Assembly: GCA_041663425.1 (NCBI GenBank) | Contig: JBAYMS010000033.1 | Location: forward strand, 1 to 17,733 | Direction of reading: 5' to 3' | DNA: 17,733 nucleotides | From: FEN-1322 sp041663425 | GTDB taxonomy: Bacteria; Omnitrophota; Gorgyraeia; 2-01-FULL-45-10 | Shown here: positions 1-7,287 of the stretch, piece after piece | How the letters are laid out: every line of letters begins with the position of its first letter | Numbering within the stretch: position 1 is the first letter of the stretch | Translations under genes and position numbers: made by a program | The notes under the pieces: generated by a model | The model's input: only the letters and a program-made list of their open reading frames with translations | Database searches by the model: none | Told to the model about the DNA's origin: nothing

Positions 1-90
1 GTGGTGAACGAAAACATCCTTACCCTCTTCAGGAGTAATAAAGCCGTAGCCCTTTGCATCATTGAACCATTTTACTTTTCCTTTTGGCAC
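1..90 (-). CDS. csp: Cold-shock domain protein (CspA family), 3' end cut by window edge
   Basis: Thirty N-terminal codons are present and the rest lies beyond base 1. The frame reads VPKGKVKWFNDAKGYGFI and continues to VFVHH. These hold the RNP1 (KGYGFI) and RNP2 (VFVHH) motifs with which cold-shock domains bind single-stranded RNA or DNA; family members are usually about 65-70 residues and act as RNA chaperones in the cytoplasm. The start is GTG at 90-88, chosen because AAAGGAGGT lies 8 nt upstream and because family alignments begin at this point. It is the last gene of the leftward block but has its own promoter (206-234) and a roughly 110-nt leader with a terminator-like hairpin. The family call is close to certain; which paralogue it is cannot be told. 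Confidence 0.93.
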   Translation of the reverse strand, partial: MPKGKVKWFNDAKGYGFITPEEGKDVFVHH

Positions 91-132
91 TTGTAAATAC
101 CTCCTTTCGGAAAAATTATAGTAATCGTGCTA

Positions 133-172
133 GAAAAAAAACCGCAAGGCGAAAGCTTCTCTACCATGCGGT
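133..172 (-). terminator. Terminator-like hairpin inside the csp leader (possible attenuator)
   Basis: Read on the minus strand, ACCGCA (172-167) pairs with TGCGGT (146-141) around a 20-nt loop and is followed at once by about eight T residues (140-133). This is the form of an intrinsic terminator. It lies about 110 nt past the rpoD stop but also downstream of the csp promoter, so it could end rpoD transcripts, attenuate csp, or both. A segment upstream in the leader (AAGGC, 190-186) is complementary to GCCTT (150-146), which overlaps the descending arm, so an alternative fold is possible. Confidence 0.65.
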
Positions 173-205
173 CCAAGATTTTCCTGCCTTCTTTACTATG
201 CGTTG

Positions 206-234
206 AGTATACACTACATTTCAATGCGTGTCAA
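206..234 (-). promoter_or_regulatory. Housekeeping-type promoter for csp
   Basis: On the minus strand TTGACA (234-229) and TATACT (211-206) are separated by exactly 17 nt. The predicted start of transcription is near 199, giving a leader of about 110 nt before the csp GTG. The same two hexamers with the same spacing occur at 5328-5356 and 11855-11883. Confidence 0.85.
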
Positions 235-252
235 CTTATTTTTTAAAATAAA

Positions 253-282
253 TTGTCGGACAAATTTTCCACCCCGGGGTGG
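253..282. repeat. Two short palindromes just after rpoD
   Basis: CCACCCCGGGGTGG (269-282) is a perfect 14-bp palindrome lying 6 bp beyond the rpoD stop codon. TTGTCGGACAA (253-263) is a second dyad with a single central base. Neither is followed by a clear T-run on the minus strand, so they are not canonical intrinsic terminators. They may still form 3'-end structure on the rpoD mRNA or be protein-binding sites. Confidence 0.5.
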
Positions 283-288
283 AGCAAA

Positions 289-1947
289 CTATTCTCCTAT
301 GCCTATGGCCAGAAAGTTCTTAAGCTTTCTGGATCTGGTAGGATGCCGCAATTTACGCAGAGCCTTTGCCTCTATCTGCCTGACACGTTCACGCGTAACT
401 TTAAACACTGCTCCGACCTCTTCCAATGTCCTGGGATAACCGTCGCCTATACCAAACCGCAGGCGCAGGACCTTCTTCTCGCGCTCCGTCAGCGTATCAA
501 GCACATCATCCATCTGCTCCCTGAGCATGGAATACGCAGTCGCATTAGCCGGAGATACGGCCCGTTTGTCCTCGATAAAGTCACCGAAATGCGTATCGCC
601 TTCATCGCCTATGGGGGTTTGAAGGGATATCGGTTCCTGAGCTATCTTGAGTATACCCCTGACCTTCTCGACGGGCATGCGCATCTTGTGCGCTATCTCT
701 TCCGGAGTAGGCTCTTTTCCGTTCTGCTGGACAAGAGATCTCGAAACTTTTATGAGCTTATTTATCGTCTCCGTCATATGGACGGGTATTCTTATCGTTC
801 TGGACTGATCAGCTATAGACCTTGTAATCGCCTGCCTTATCCACCACGTAGCATAAGTGGAAAATTTATAACCGCGTTTATATTCAAATTTATCCACGGC
901 CTTCATCAGGCCTATATTACCTTCCTGTATGAGATCGAGGAACGACAGGCCTCTGTTTGTGTATTTCTTCGCTATGCTTACAACCAGCCTTAAGTTCGCG
1001 GCTACCAGTTCTTTTTTTGCTTTGTTAAATTTAACTTCGGTCGAGCGGACAAGTTTAAAATGCTCTTTTACCGCGCTTATGGGTTCGCCAAATTCGTTCT
1101 CTATCTTTCGTTTGCGCTTCGAAAGAGATTTGACCTCTTCCCTGTCTTTCTTTTTACGTGCGCTCGAAAGCCTCGCTTCAAGCTTGGAGTATTCTTCAAG
1201 GTATTCCTCTATCTTCTTTACCATCTCCTCGACAACATTCATTCCCAGGTTCATCTCTTTTATGAGACTCGCTATACCTTCCTTGCTCCTGGCCTTCTGG
1301 AGGCCGCTTGTAAGACGAATGAGCTTCTTCCGAAGCTTAGCACCCTTAAACCTTATGTCTATATTTATAAACTCTTCTTCGTTAAGTTCATTATTAAGTA
1401 TCTTCTCGGCAACTTCTATGGCTTTATATTTAGAGATCCTGACGGCAAGAACCGCATCTCTGAATTTATATTCCGCCTCTTTTATACGCTGCGCTATATC
1501 GAGCTCTTCTTTTCTCGTCAGAAGCGGTATCTGCCCCATCTGCCTCAGATACATCTTCACAGGATCGTCTACATGGGCGAGCTTTACAACCTCTTCCTTC
1601 TCAACCTCTTCCTTCTTCTCTTCCGCCTTATCTTCCTCGCCCTCGACGCCTTCCTTGGTCAGCTCATCCTCGCTATCGATCAGTTTAATATTCTCATCGC
1701 CGAGTATACCAAGTATCTCATCTATCTCTTCGGAAGAAACCACATCCACGGGAAGTATATTATTTACCTCTTCAAAGGTAAGATGCCCCTTCTCTTTTCC
1801 GAGAGCTATCAGTTCGTTAAGGCCTTTAAGCCTCTTTTTCTTACTTTGAGGCTCAGCTCCGTTTTCAATTTCGGGCGCGGATATAGCGTCCTTCATCTTA
1901 AGAGCTGTCCTTTTTTTAAGTTTCATATTTATCTTTTTCCTTGCCAT
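289..1947 (-). CDS. rpoD: Primary (housekeeping) RNA polymerase sigma factor RpoD/SigA
   Basis: The 552-residue protein has the full layout of a group 1 sigma-70 factor. Region 1.1-like sequence is at about 40-90, followed by an acidic Lys/Glu-rich linker (91-122). Region 1.2 is at about 127-160 (DDPVKMYLRQMGQIPLLT). Then come a charged non-conserved insert (about 165-300), region 2 (311-385, with DLIQEGNIGLMKAVDKFEY and YATWWIRQAITR), region 3 (386-465), and region 4 (480-545, with helix-turn-helix RTLEEVGAVFKVTRERVRQIE). It binds core RNA polymerase and recognises -35/-10 promoters such as those at 206-234, 5328-5356 and 11855-11883. Only 3 nt separate its ATG from the dnaG stop, with AAGG 9 nt upstream inside dnaG, so it is probably translated by coupling. 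It is the last gene of the cvpA-nif3-dnaG-rpoD unit, matching the common dnaG-rpoD macromolecular-synthesis arrangement. Confidence 0.98.
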   Translation of the reverse strand: MARKKINMKLKKRTALKMKDAISAPEIENGAEPQSKKKRLKGLNELIALGKEKGHLTFEEVNNILPVDVVSSEEIDEILGILGDENIKLIDSEDELTKEGVEGEEDKAEEKKEEVEKEEVVKLAHVDDPVKMYLRQMGQIPLLTRKEELDIAQRIKEAEYKFRDAVLAVRISKYKAIEVAEKILNNELNEEEFINIDIRFKGAKLRKKLIRLTSGLQKARSKEGIASLIKEMNLGMNVVEEMVKKIEEYLEEYSKLEARLSSARKKKDREEVKSLSKRKRKIENEFGEPISAVKEHFKLVRSTEVKFNKAKKELVAANLRLVVSIAKKYTNRGLSFLDLIQEGNIGLMKAVDKFEYKRGYKFSTYATWWIRQAITRSIADQSRTIRIPVHMTETINKLIKVSRSLVQQNGKEPTPEEIAHKMRMPVEKVRGILKIAQEPISLQTPIGDEGDTHFGDFIEDKRAVSPANATAYSMLREQMDDVLDTLTEREKKVLRLRFGIGDGYPRTLEEVGAVFKVTRERVRQIEAKALRKLRHPTRSRKLKNFLAIGIGE

Positions 1948-1950
1948 ACT

Positions 1951-3699
1951 TTATGCCTTACCCATCTTTATAAGTTCGTTATATTCGGTAACCAGTTCCA
2001 TAACCCTGCTGTCATTCTTCTGGCTATGCGCCGCTTTAATGGCGTCCTGTATCAAAGACTTCCGCTCTTCCAGGTTATCCTTCTTTATTTTGGCTATACA
2101 ATCGTTCAGGGCCTTCTCTTTATCCCCTATTATCTCCGCCACTCCGACGGCTTCTGTTATCAGGGCCGCTGCTCCCGGACTTTCCGAAAAATGGTTAATA
2201 AGCCTGGGCGCTGTTATCTCTTTATTCGCCTTGTAAAAATCAAATACCGCACTGACCACATCCCGTATAGAAGAATCTTTAAATTCATCCGGCGACAACG
2301 ACTGCGCTATCTTTTCTACCGCCCTGGATCCTTCCATCATAAGAGCCAGTGCCAGTATCTCCGCTCCGGACGAATGTTTCTTCGTCTGGACGACAACGGT
2401 CTCTACGTAACGCTTTTCGGTATAGTCGGTCTTCACCTTCTTCAGTTCCGACTTTATCGCTTCCTCGTCTACGGACAGCCTCTCCGCAAGCTTCTTTATC
2501 AAAGTATCTTTTAATACAGCATTATTTATGCGTGCTATGGTCGGCAGCATCTCAGATGCTATATTCATCTTGCCGTGAGTTGTATTTATATTAAACCTGT
2601 TCATAAGCTTGCCCAGCTTATAATCAAACAGGTTCTTGCTCGACTTTTTCAGCAGCAGGAATTCATCCATCCCGAACTTCCTTATGTAGCTGTCGGGATC
2701 GTATCCTTCCGGGAGCTCCGCTATGTATACATTTACGTCTTCACTTATGAAAAGATCAAGGTTCCTCAAACTGGCCGCTTCACCCGCTTCATCCGGATCG
2801 TAAAGCATGATCGCGGTATTGGCGAAACGCTTGAGCAGCTTTATCTGGTCGACGGTAAGCGCCGTTCCCAGAGTAGCTATTACATTCTTTACACCGGCCT
2901 GATAAGGAACTATAAAATCTAAATACCCCTCGACCACCATGAAGTGGCCGCTCTTTTTTATATCATCTTTCGAAAAACTGAGCCCGTAAAGGTTTCTACC
3001 CTTAGAATATATCGGCGTCTCGGGCGAATTCAGATATTTAGGCAGAGATGAATCGAGCACTCTTGCCCCGAAACCTATCACCCGGTCTTTCAGATCTATT
3101 ATCGGAAATACCAGCCTGTTCCTGAATCTGTCGTAATGGCCGCCCTTGTCGTTCGCAACGACCAGGCCAGCCTGTGCCAGCATCGCCGGAGTAACGGACT
3201 TGGCTCTGAAAAAATTTATCAGCGCATCCCACGAATTGGGCGCAAAACCTATCTTGAACTTTTTTAAAGTCTCGTCGCCTACACCGCGCGAACGTATATA
3301 TTCTTTTGCCGCGCCATTATTGGTCAGCGACGTCTGAAAGAACTGGCACGCAAGATCGTTTATCTTATAAAGCTGATTGGCCAGGCTATTGTCACTCTTA
3401 TTGCCTGACTTCGGCAGAACTACCCCGCACTTTTCGGCAAGCATCTCTATAACTTCCGGGAACTGCAGGTTTTCGTATTTCATCAGAAATGAAAATACGT
3501 TGCCGCCGGCTCCACAGCCGAAACAATGATATATCTGCTTATCCGGACTTACAATGAACGAAGGCGTCTTTTCATTATGAAAAGGACACGGTGCTTTATA
3601 ATTTCTACCGAGCTTCTTCAGTGGAACGTATTTCGAGATCACTTCCACTATATCGGTTTTTTCCTGAATCTGGTCTATCAACTGATCCGGTATCGCCAT
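1951..3699 (-). CDS. dnaG: DNA primase DnaG
   Basis: This 582-residue enzyme makes the RNA primers for replication and is recruited by the replicative helicase. The N-terminal zinc-binding domain has C38, H41, C59 and C62 (CPFHNEK and CFGCGAGG). The catalytic core includes DRVIGFGARVL (205-215), the TOPRIM glutamate E257 in VVEGYLDF, and the metal-binding D301/D303 in LYDPDEAG. The remaining roughly 200 residues would be the helicase-interaction domain and are poorly conserved. Family proteins start at exactly this Met, but no good Shine-Dalgarno precedes it: the 20 nt between the NIF3-like stop and this ATG are GT/AT-rich, so initiation may depend on coupling. It is co-directional with rpoD, 3 nt downstream. 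Confidence 0.97.
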   Translation of the reverse strand: MAIPDQLIDQIQEKTDIVEVISKYVPLKKLGRNYKAPCPFHNEKTPSFIVSPDKQIYHCFGCGAGGNVFSFLMKYENLQFPEVIEMLAEKCGVVLPKSGNKSDNSLANQLYKINDLACQFFQTSLTNNGAAKEYIRSRGVGDETLKKFKIGFAPNSWDALINFFRAKSVTPAMLAQAGLVVANDKGGHYDRFRNRLVFPIIDLKDRVIGFGARVLDSSLPKYLNSPETPIYSKGRNLYGLSFSKDDIKKSGHFMVVEGYLDFIVPYQAGVKNVIATLGTALTVDQIKLLKRFANTAIMLYDPDEAGEAASLRNLDLFISEDVNVYIAELPEGYDPDSYIRKFGMDEFLLLKKSSKNLFDYKLGKLMNRFNINTTHGKMNIASEMLPTIARINNAVLKDTLIKKLAERLSVDEEAIKSELKKVKTDYTEKRYVETVVVQTKKHSSGAEILALALMMEGSRAVEKIAQSLSPDEFKDSSIRDVVSAVFDFYKANKEITAPRLINHFSESPGAAALITEAVGVAEIIGDKEKALNDCIAKIKKDNLEERKSLIQDAIKAAHSQKNDSRVMELVTEYNELIKMGKA

Positions 3700-3719
3700 A
3701 GATGTAAAGTACTAACACC

Positions 3720-4676
3720 CTATCTCTTTATTCTAATAAAACCTGAGCACGCTATCACATTGAGAGGCGCAACCCGTTCGATCTCATCGAGTAAAAGGTT
3801 CATGCCAAGATTGTCGCTGGCCATGTGTCCTGCTATTACTACATTGATATGCTCGCCTTTAATATATTTAAAATGTTCTTCGCTAAGGTGCATAGAAACT
3901 ATAGTGCCGACCCCAGCCTGCGAAAGACGCGGATAAACTCTTTTAGGACCTTCAGTGCCTCCGGTCATATCGATAAATACTTTGCCGGCCTTCTTACCAG
4001 GATCGCCAACCAATATTCTAGGACCGGCGCCCTTCTTTAACCCGTCTTCATATTCGGGTATACGCTTTAACGCGCCTATAACGTCCGATAATTTATTCGG
4101 CTTACTTTTATCAAAAAGTTTCTGCAGATAATCGGCTACATGGTTATCCGCGACCGTATGCATACACATGAACGGAATATCTAAAAGCCTTGCGATATCT
4201 ACAGACCTGAAATGATTCGACCCGGCCAGAGACCTGGAAACTTCATCAGCACGCTCTTTCAAAAGCTCTGAGGCCACATCCATAGGTATGCCGAATTTAT
4301 TCAGCATATTTGCCTGCAGTGCCATAACATCGTTAAGCTTGGCCCACGCAAGGCCTTCCGGATGGTGCGCAAGGACAAGATCTATAGAACTGCGATCGGA
4401 TTGGTTCAGCCTGTCTGCCAACAGCAGCTCCGGCCCCTCCATATCCACCCCGACCATTACCGTCCTGACATCTGTGTCCGGACTGCCGTATAATATACGG
4501 GTATCGGCAAAAGGGTTCGTAAGCTTTTCAAGGTCAAATGCCCTCTTATCAGCGCCCTTCAGCTTCTTATATTCCCTGCGCGCTTTATCCAGGACTTCTT
4601 TGATCTCTGACTTGTTGCGCACATCTTTTTCGATGCCTTTTTTAACAGCAAGCCTATAAAGATCTATTAATCTCAT
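3720..4676 (-). CDS. NIF3-like (DUF34) metal-binding protein
   Basis: The 318-residue protein resembles the NIF3/YbgI family, whose members form ring-shaped oligomers with a two-metal site; their biochemical role is not firmly settled. The family's HHP signature is present as LAHHPEG (H104, H105) after a hydrophobic strand, with further candidate ligands H173, H263 and H284. The C-terminal GHMASDNLGMNLLLDE recalls the family's Gly-His motif near the end, but the usual His-x-x-x-Glu pattern is altered. The N-terminal 60 residues are highly charged and look like an extension. The start has GAGG 5 nt upstream. Position between cvpA and dnaG-rpoD supports the call, because NIF3 homologues sit beside rpoD in several other phyla. 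The assignment is by motif and is less certain than its neighbours. Confidence 0.72.
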   Translation of the reverse strand: MRLIDLYRLAVKKGIEKDVRNKSEIKEVLDKARREYKKLKGADKRAFDLEKLTNPFADTRILYGSPDTDVRTVMVGVDMEGPELLLADRLNQSDRSSIDLVLAHHPEGLAWAKLNDVMALQANMLNKFGIPMDVASELLKERADEVSRSLAGSNHFRSVDIARLLDIPFMCMHTVADNHVADYLQKLFDKSKPNKLSDVIGALKRIPEYEDGLKKGAGPRILVGDPGKKAGKVFIDMTGGTEGPKRVYPRLSQAGVGTIVSMHLSEEHFKYIKGEHINVVIAGHMASDNLGMNLLLDEIERVAPLNVIACSGFIRIKR

Positions 4677-4707
4677 CCAAACCTCGCGTTAACATAAATT
4701 TTTACAG

Positions 4708-5301
4708 TTATTTCTTTACGGCAGGTTTTTCTTTACCGGAAGCTACGGCTTTATCCGCCGTCAGGTTTTTCATCAGCTCTTTAGCGCTGACCGGAACCGT
4801 AGGTAAAATCACCGACACCTTCTCGTAAATAGCCGGCCCTATTCTTAGAAAATACATTCCGGTCAATGAGCGGTCTCTGACCGACCATTGAAGATAAGAA
4901 AGCGGAATGAGCATGAGCATTACAAGTATAAGGCTCACAAGGACAGCGCTCCTTATAATGCCAGCTACCAGCCCGCCAAACTTCTCTATGAAAGGATGCC
5001 AGCTTACCTTTATAATTTTATCAACAACTACCTTAAAGAACTTAAATAAAAGGCCTATGCAAACTGCCAATATCACAAAACCCAACAGGTTCAAAAACGC
5101 CATTGGCAGCGCTAAGCCGTTATTATAAAAAAATATTGCGATTTTATTATAATAGTGGAGGGAGAACACAAGCATGCAGACCGATCCGATAAGCGGAAGG
5201 ATCTCATGGCTTAAGCCATCCTGCAAAGATACGTAACTCGTTCGTAATATTATAATTAAGATTATAATATCAACCCAATTTATCTTTGTCAGGATCTCCA
5301 T
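4708..5301 (-). CDS. cvpA: CvpA-family inner membrane protein
   Basis: The 197-residue protein has four likely membrane spans (about 9-22, 34-48, 63-90 and 112-137) and a short hydrophilic Lys/Ala-rich tail. The pattern NWVDIIILIIILR at the N-terminus, a central glycine-containing span, and GLVAGIIRSAVLVSLIL match the CvpA family, named for colicin V production; its general function is unclear. The ATG at 5301 is preferred over an in-frame GTG at 5337. It has AAGGA 5 nt upstream, while the GTG lies inside the spacer of the promoter at 5328-5356 and would not be transcribed. It is the first gene of the unit leading to dnaG-rpoD, and NIF3-like follows after 31 nt. Confidence 0.82.
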   Translation of the reverse strand: MEILTKINWVDIIILIIILRTSYVSLQDGLSHEILPLIGSVCMLVFSLHYYNKIAIFFYNNGLALPMAFLNLLGFVILAVCIGLLFKFFKVVVDKIIKVSWHPFIEKFGGLVAGIIRSAVLVSLILVMLMLIPLSYLQWSVRDRSLTGMYFLRIGPAIYEKVSVILPTVPVSAKELMKNLTADKAVASGKEKPAVKK

Positions 5302-5327
5302 AATATTCCTTAGTAAAAGGAATACGA

Positions 5328-5356
5328 AGTATATCACATAAAAGCAGGATTGTCAA
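5328..5356 (-). promoter_or_regulatory. Housekeeping-type promoter for cvpA-nif3-dnaG-rpoD
   Basis: On the minus strand TTGACA (5356-5351) and TATACT (5333-5328) are spaced by 17 nt, starting 20 nt beyond the lolD stop. Transcription would begin near 5321 and leave a leader of about 20 nt containing the Shine-Dalgarno AAGGA. No terminator separates lolD from this promoter, so read-through from the upstream unit is also likely. Confidence 0.85.
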
Positions 5357-5375
5357 GATAGGCTGGTAATGGGAA

Positions 5376-6062
5376 TTAAGCTATTTTACCGTCTTTTAAA
5401 CGCAGAATATCTTCAGTTTTACTGGATAACCGCTCATCATGAGTTACTATTACAAGGGTAAGACCTATTTTGGACTTAAGCCCGAAAAGGAGTTCATATA
5501 TAGATTCACTTGTTTTGGAGTCAAGATTACCAGTAGGCTCATCGCACAGAAGGATCTCCGGTTCGTTTATTATAGCTCTCGCTATAGCAACCCTCTGAGA
5601 TTCCCCTCCGGATAGTTCAGAAGGCCTATGGTTCATTCTACCGGCCAGGCCAACAAGCTTCAGGGCATTCACAGCCTTGTCTTTAACGACACTGTATTTA
5701 CCCCCTGCCCCCTGCCCCTCTATCAGAGCAGGCATCATAACATTTTCAAGTGCCGTAAATTCCGACAGCAGATGGTAAAATTGGAAAACAAAACCAAAAC
5801 GTTTATTTCTGATATAAGCTCGTCCTTTATCCGGAAGTTTATATATATCAACCGTGTCCAGCATTATATGCCCGGACGTTGGCTTGTCCAGCCCTCCCAG
5901 CATATGAAGCAACGTAGATTTACCAGCGCCCGACGGGCCCAGGATAGCTACGGAACGCCCTTTTTTAATATCCAGGCTTATCCCGTCCACAGCTTTTACT
6001 TTCTTGCCCGCGTCTTTATATATCTTATGGATATCATGTGCAGAGAGAAAAATATCATTCAT
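5376..6062 (-). CDS. lolD: Lipoprotein-releasing ABC transporter ATP-binding subunit LolD
   Basis: The 228-residue ATPase energises release of outer-membrane lipoproteins from the inner membrane. All ABC motifs are intact: Walker A GPSGAGKST (42-50), Q-loop FVFQFYHLL (91-99), signature LSGGESQRVAIARA (150-163), Walker B ILLCDEPTGNLD (170-181) and H-loop VTHD (206-209). The FQFYHLL segment and the length are typical of LolD, as opposed to other ABC ATPases. The ATG at 6062 is chosen over an upstream in-frame one at 6125: GGAGG lies 9 nt before it and family members begin here. The first 8 nt overlap the 3' end of the permease gene, indicating translational coupling and a joint complex. Confidence 0.93.
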   Translation of the reverse strand: MNDIFLSAHDIHKIYKDAGKKVKAVDGISLDIKKGRSVAILGPSGAGKSTLLHMLGGLDKPTSGHIMLDTVDIYKLPDKGRAYIRNKRFGFVFQFYHLLSEFTALENVMMPALIEGQGAGGKYSVVKDKAVNALKLVGLAGRMNHRPSELSGGESQRVAIARAIINEPEILLCDEPTGNLDSKTSESIYELLFGLKSKIGLTLVIVTHDERLSSKTEDILRLKDGKIA

Positions 6063-7278
6063 ATCTGAGCGCCTCCACAGGATCAAGGCGTGAGGCCCTG
6101 TATGCAGGATATAGAGCGGAGACAAAACTGATCAGCAAGCTATATAAAATTATAACCGTTATATCACATGGATCCATCTTGACCGGTAATTTATCAAGAT
6201 AATAAATATCGTGCGGCAGATTTATAAATTTATAAGTCTTAAGGCACCAGCACGCGGCGAAGCCAAGAAGGGTTCCGAGCGCCGTGCCCAATAATCCTAT
6301 GAAACTACCCTGCAACGCAAATACTGCCATTATATTACCATTGCTGGCGCCTATCGCTTTTAATATGCCTATATCCTTCGTCTTTTCGAGAACTGTCATA
6401 ATAAGAGCGCTTGCAATATTAAAACATGCGACCATCACTATCAGGGTCAATATAATGAACATGACCGTCTTTTCAAGCTTGATCGCTTCGAGCAGATTTT
6501 TGTTCAGGTCAAACCATGTGCGGACATCGTAGAAAGGGCCCAACTCCCCTCGGAGGGCTTTTTTGACACCATCCACATTAAAAGCGTCGTCTACCTTTAT
6601 AGACAATCCGGTGGTCATGTCGCCCACAGCCAATAATTCCTGAGCACCGGCTAAATCTATGTAAGCCAGGTTTGAATCGTATTCATACATACCAGAGGTG
6701 AATACACCTACTACTTTAAAAATTTTACCATCCACAGAGAACATATTCGAAAGCTTTAGCTTCTTCTCTTTTATGAAAGCCGGAGATACTAAAGATATCG
6801 TGTCGCCCACATTTACATCAAGCCTGCCGGCAAGCTCACTGCCCAGTACAATTCCGTTATCCTTCAGGTCGTAGAGCGTGCCTCTTTTCATGTATTTGCC
6901 AAGGCTATTTACACGGACCTCGTCGCGCGGATTGATGCCTTTCACAATAAGGCCGGCAACGCTTCCGTCTTTACTTATAAGGGCTTGTCCGTTAAGAAAA
7001 TACGACACTGCGACGACATGCTTAGCGCCCATTATCTTATCTGTGAGATCCTGCGATGGTTTGACGCCATAGTCAGAAACCACTTCGATATGGGAGTAGG
7101 TCCCGATTATCTTATTTTTAAGATCCTCGTCGAATCCGCTCATAACCGATATTACTATTATGAGCGCCGCAACTCCGACGGCAACCCCAAGGATAGATAT
7201 GAGGCTTATCAGAGATATAAATTTCTCTTTGCGTTTAGCGGTCAGGTAACGTAGGCTTACGAAAAGCTGCCAGTTCAT
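6055..7278 (-). CDS. lolC: Lipoprotein-releasing ABC transporter permease (LolC/LolE family)
   Basis: The 407-residue membrane subunit shows the LolC/E layout. There is one N-terminal span (about 21-48) preceded by LFVSLRYLTAKRKEKFISLIS, a large periplasmic domain (about 50-265), and three C-terminal spans (about 270-295, 316-345, 370-392). It ends in YPAYRASRLDPVEALRYE, the family's closing signature. Only one permease gene is beside lolD, so the complex may be a homodimer as in lineages with a single LolC/E-type subunit, or the partner may be elsewhere; C versus E cannot be decided from this window. The gene starts 9 nt after the lysS stop with only a weak purine-rich ribosome site, suggesting coupling. 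Confidence 0.9.
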   Translation of the reverse strand: MNWQLFVSLRYLTAKRKEKFISLISLISILGVAVGVAALIIVISVMSGFDEDLKNKIIGTYSHIEVVSDYGVKPSQDLTDKIMGAKHVVAVSYFLNGQALISKDGSVAGLIVKGINPRDEVRVNSLGKYMKRGTLYDLKDNGIVLGSELAGRLDVNVGDTISLVSPAFIKEKKLKLSNMFSVDGKIFKVVGVFTSGMYEYDSNLAYIDLAGAQELLAVGDMTTGLSIKVDDAFNVDGVKKALRGELGPFYDVRTWFDLNKNLLEAIKLEKTVMFIILTLIVMVACFNIASALIMTVLEKTKDIGILKAIGASNGNIMAVFALQGSFIGLLGTALGTLLGFAACWCLKTYKFINLPHDIYYLDKLPVKMDPCDITVIILYSLLISFVSALYPAYRASRLDPVEALRYE

Positions 7279-7287
7279 TTTTTTAAT

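Noticed and set aside
115..120. TATAAT on the minus strand close to csp as its promoter
   Set aside because: No acceptable -35 lies 16-18 nt upstream, whereas a perfect promoter exists at 206-234. It remains a possible secondary start.
1060..2514. A 484-codon open frame on the plus strand opposite rpoD and dnaG
   Set aside because: It spans the antisense of two well-supported essential genes, has a low-complexity aromatic and leucine-rich product with no family resemblance, and has no ribosome site. It is a by-product of codon use on the coding strand.
6063..6125. Upstream in-frame ATG extending LolD by 21 residues
   Set aside because: The extension lies within the permease gene, has no ribosome site and has no counterpart in LolD proteins; ATG 6062 has GGAGG at good spacing.
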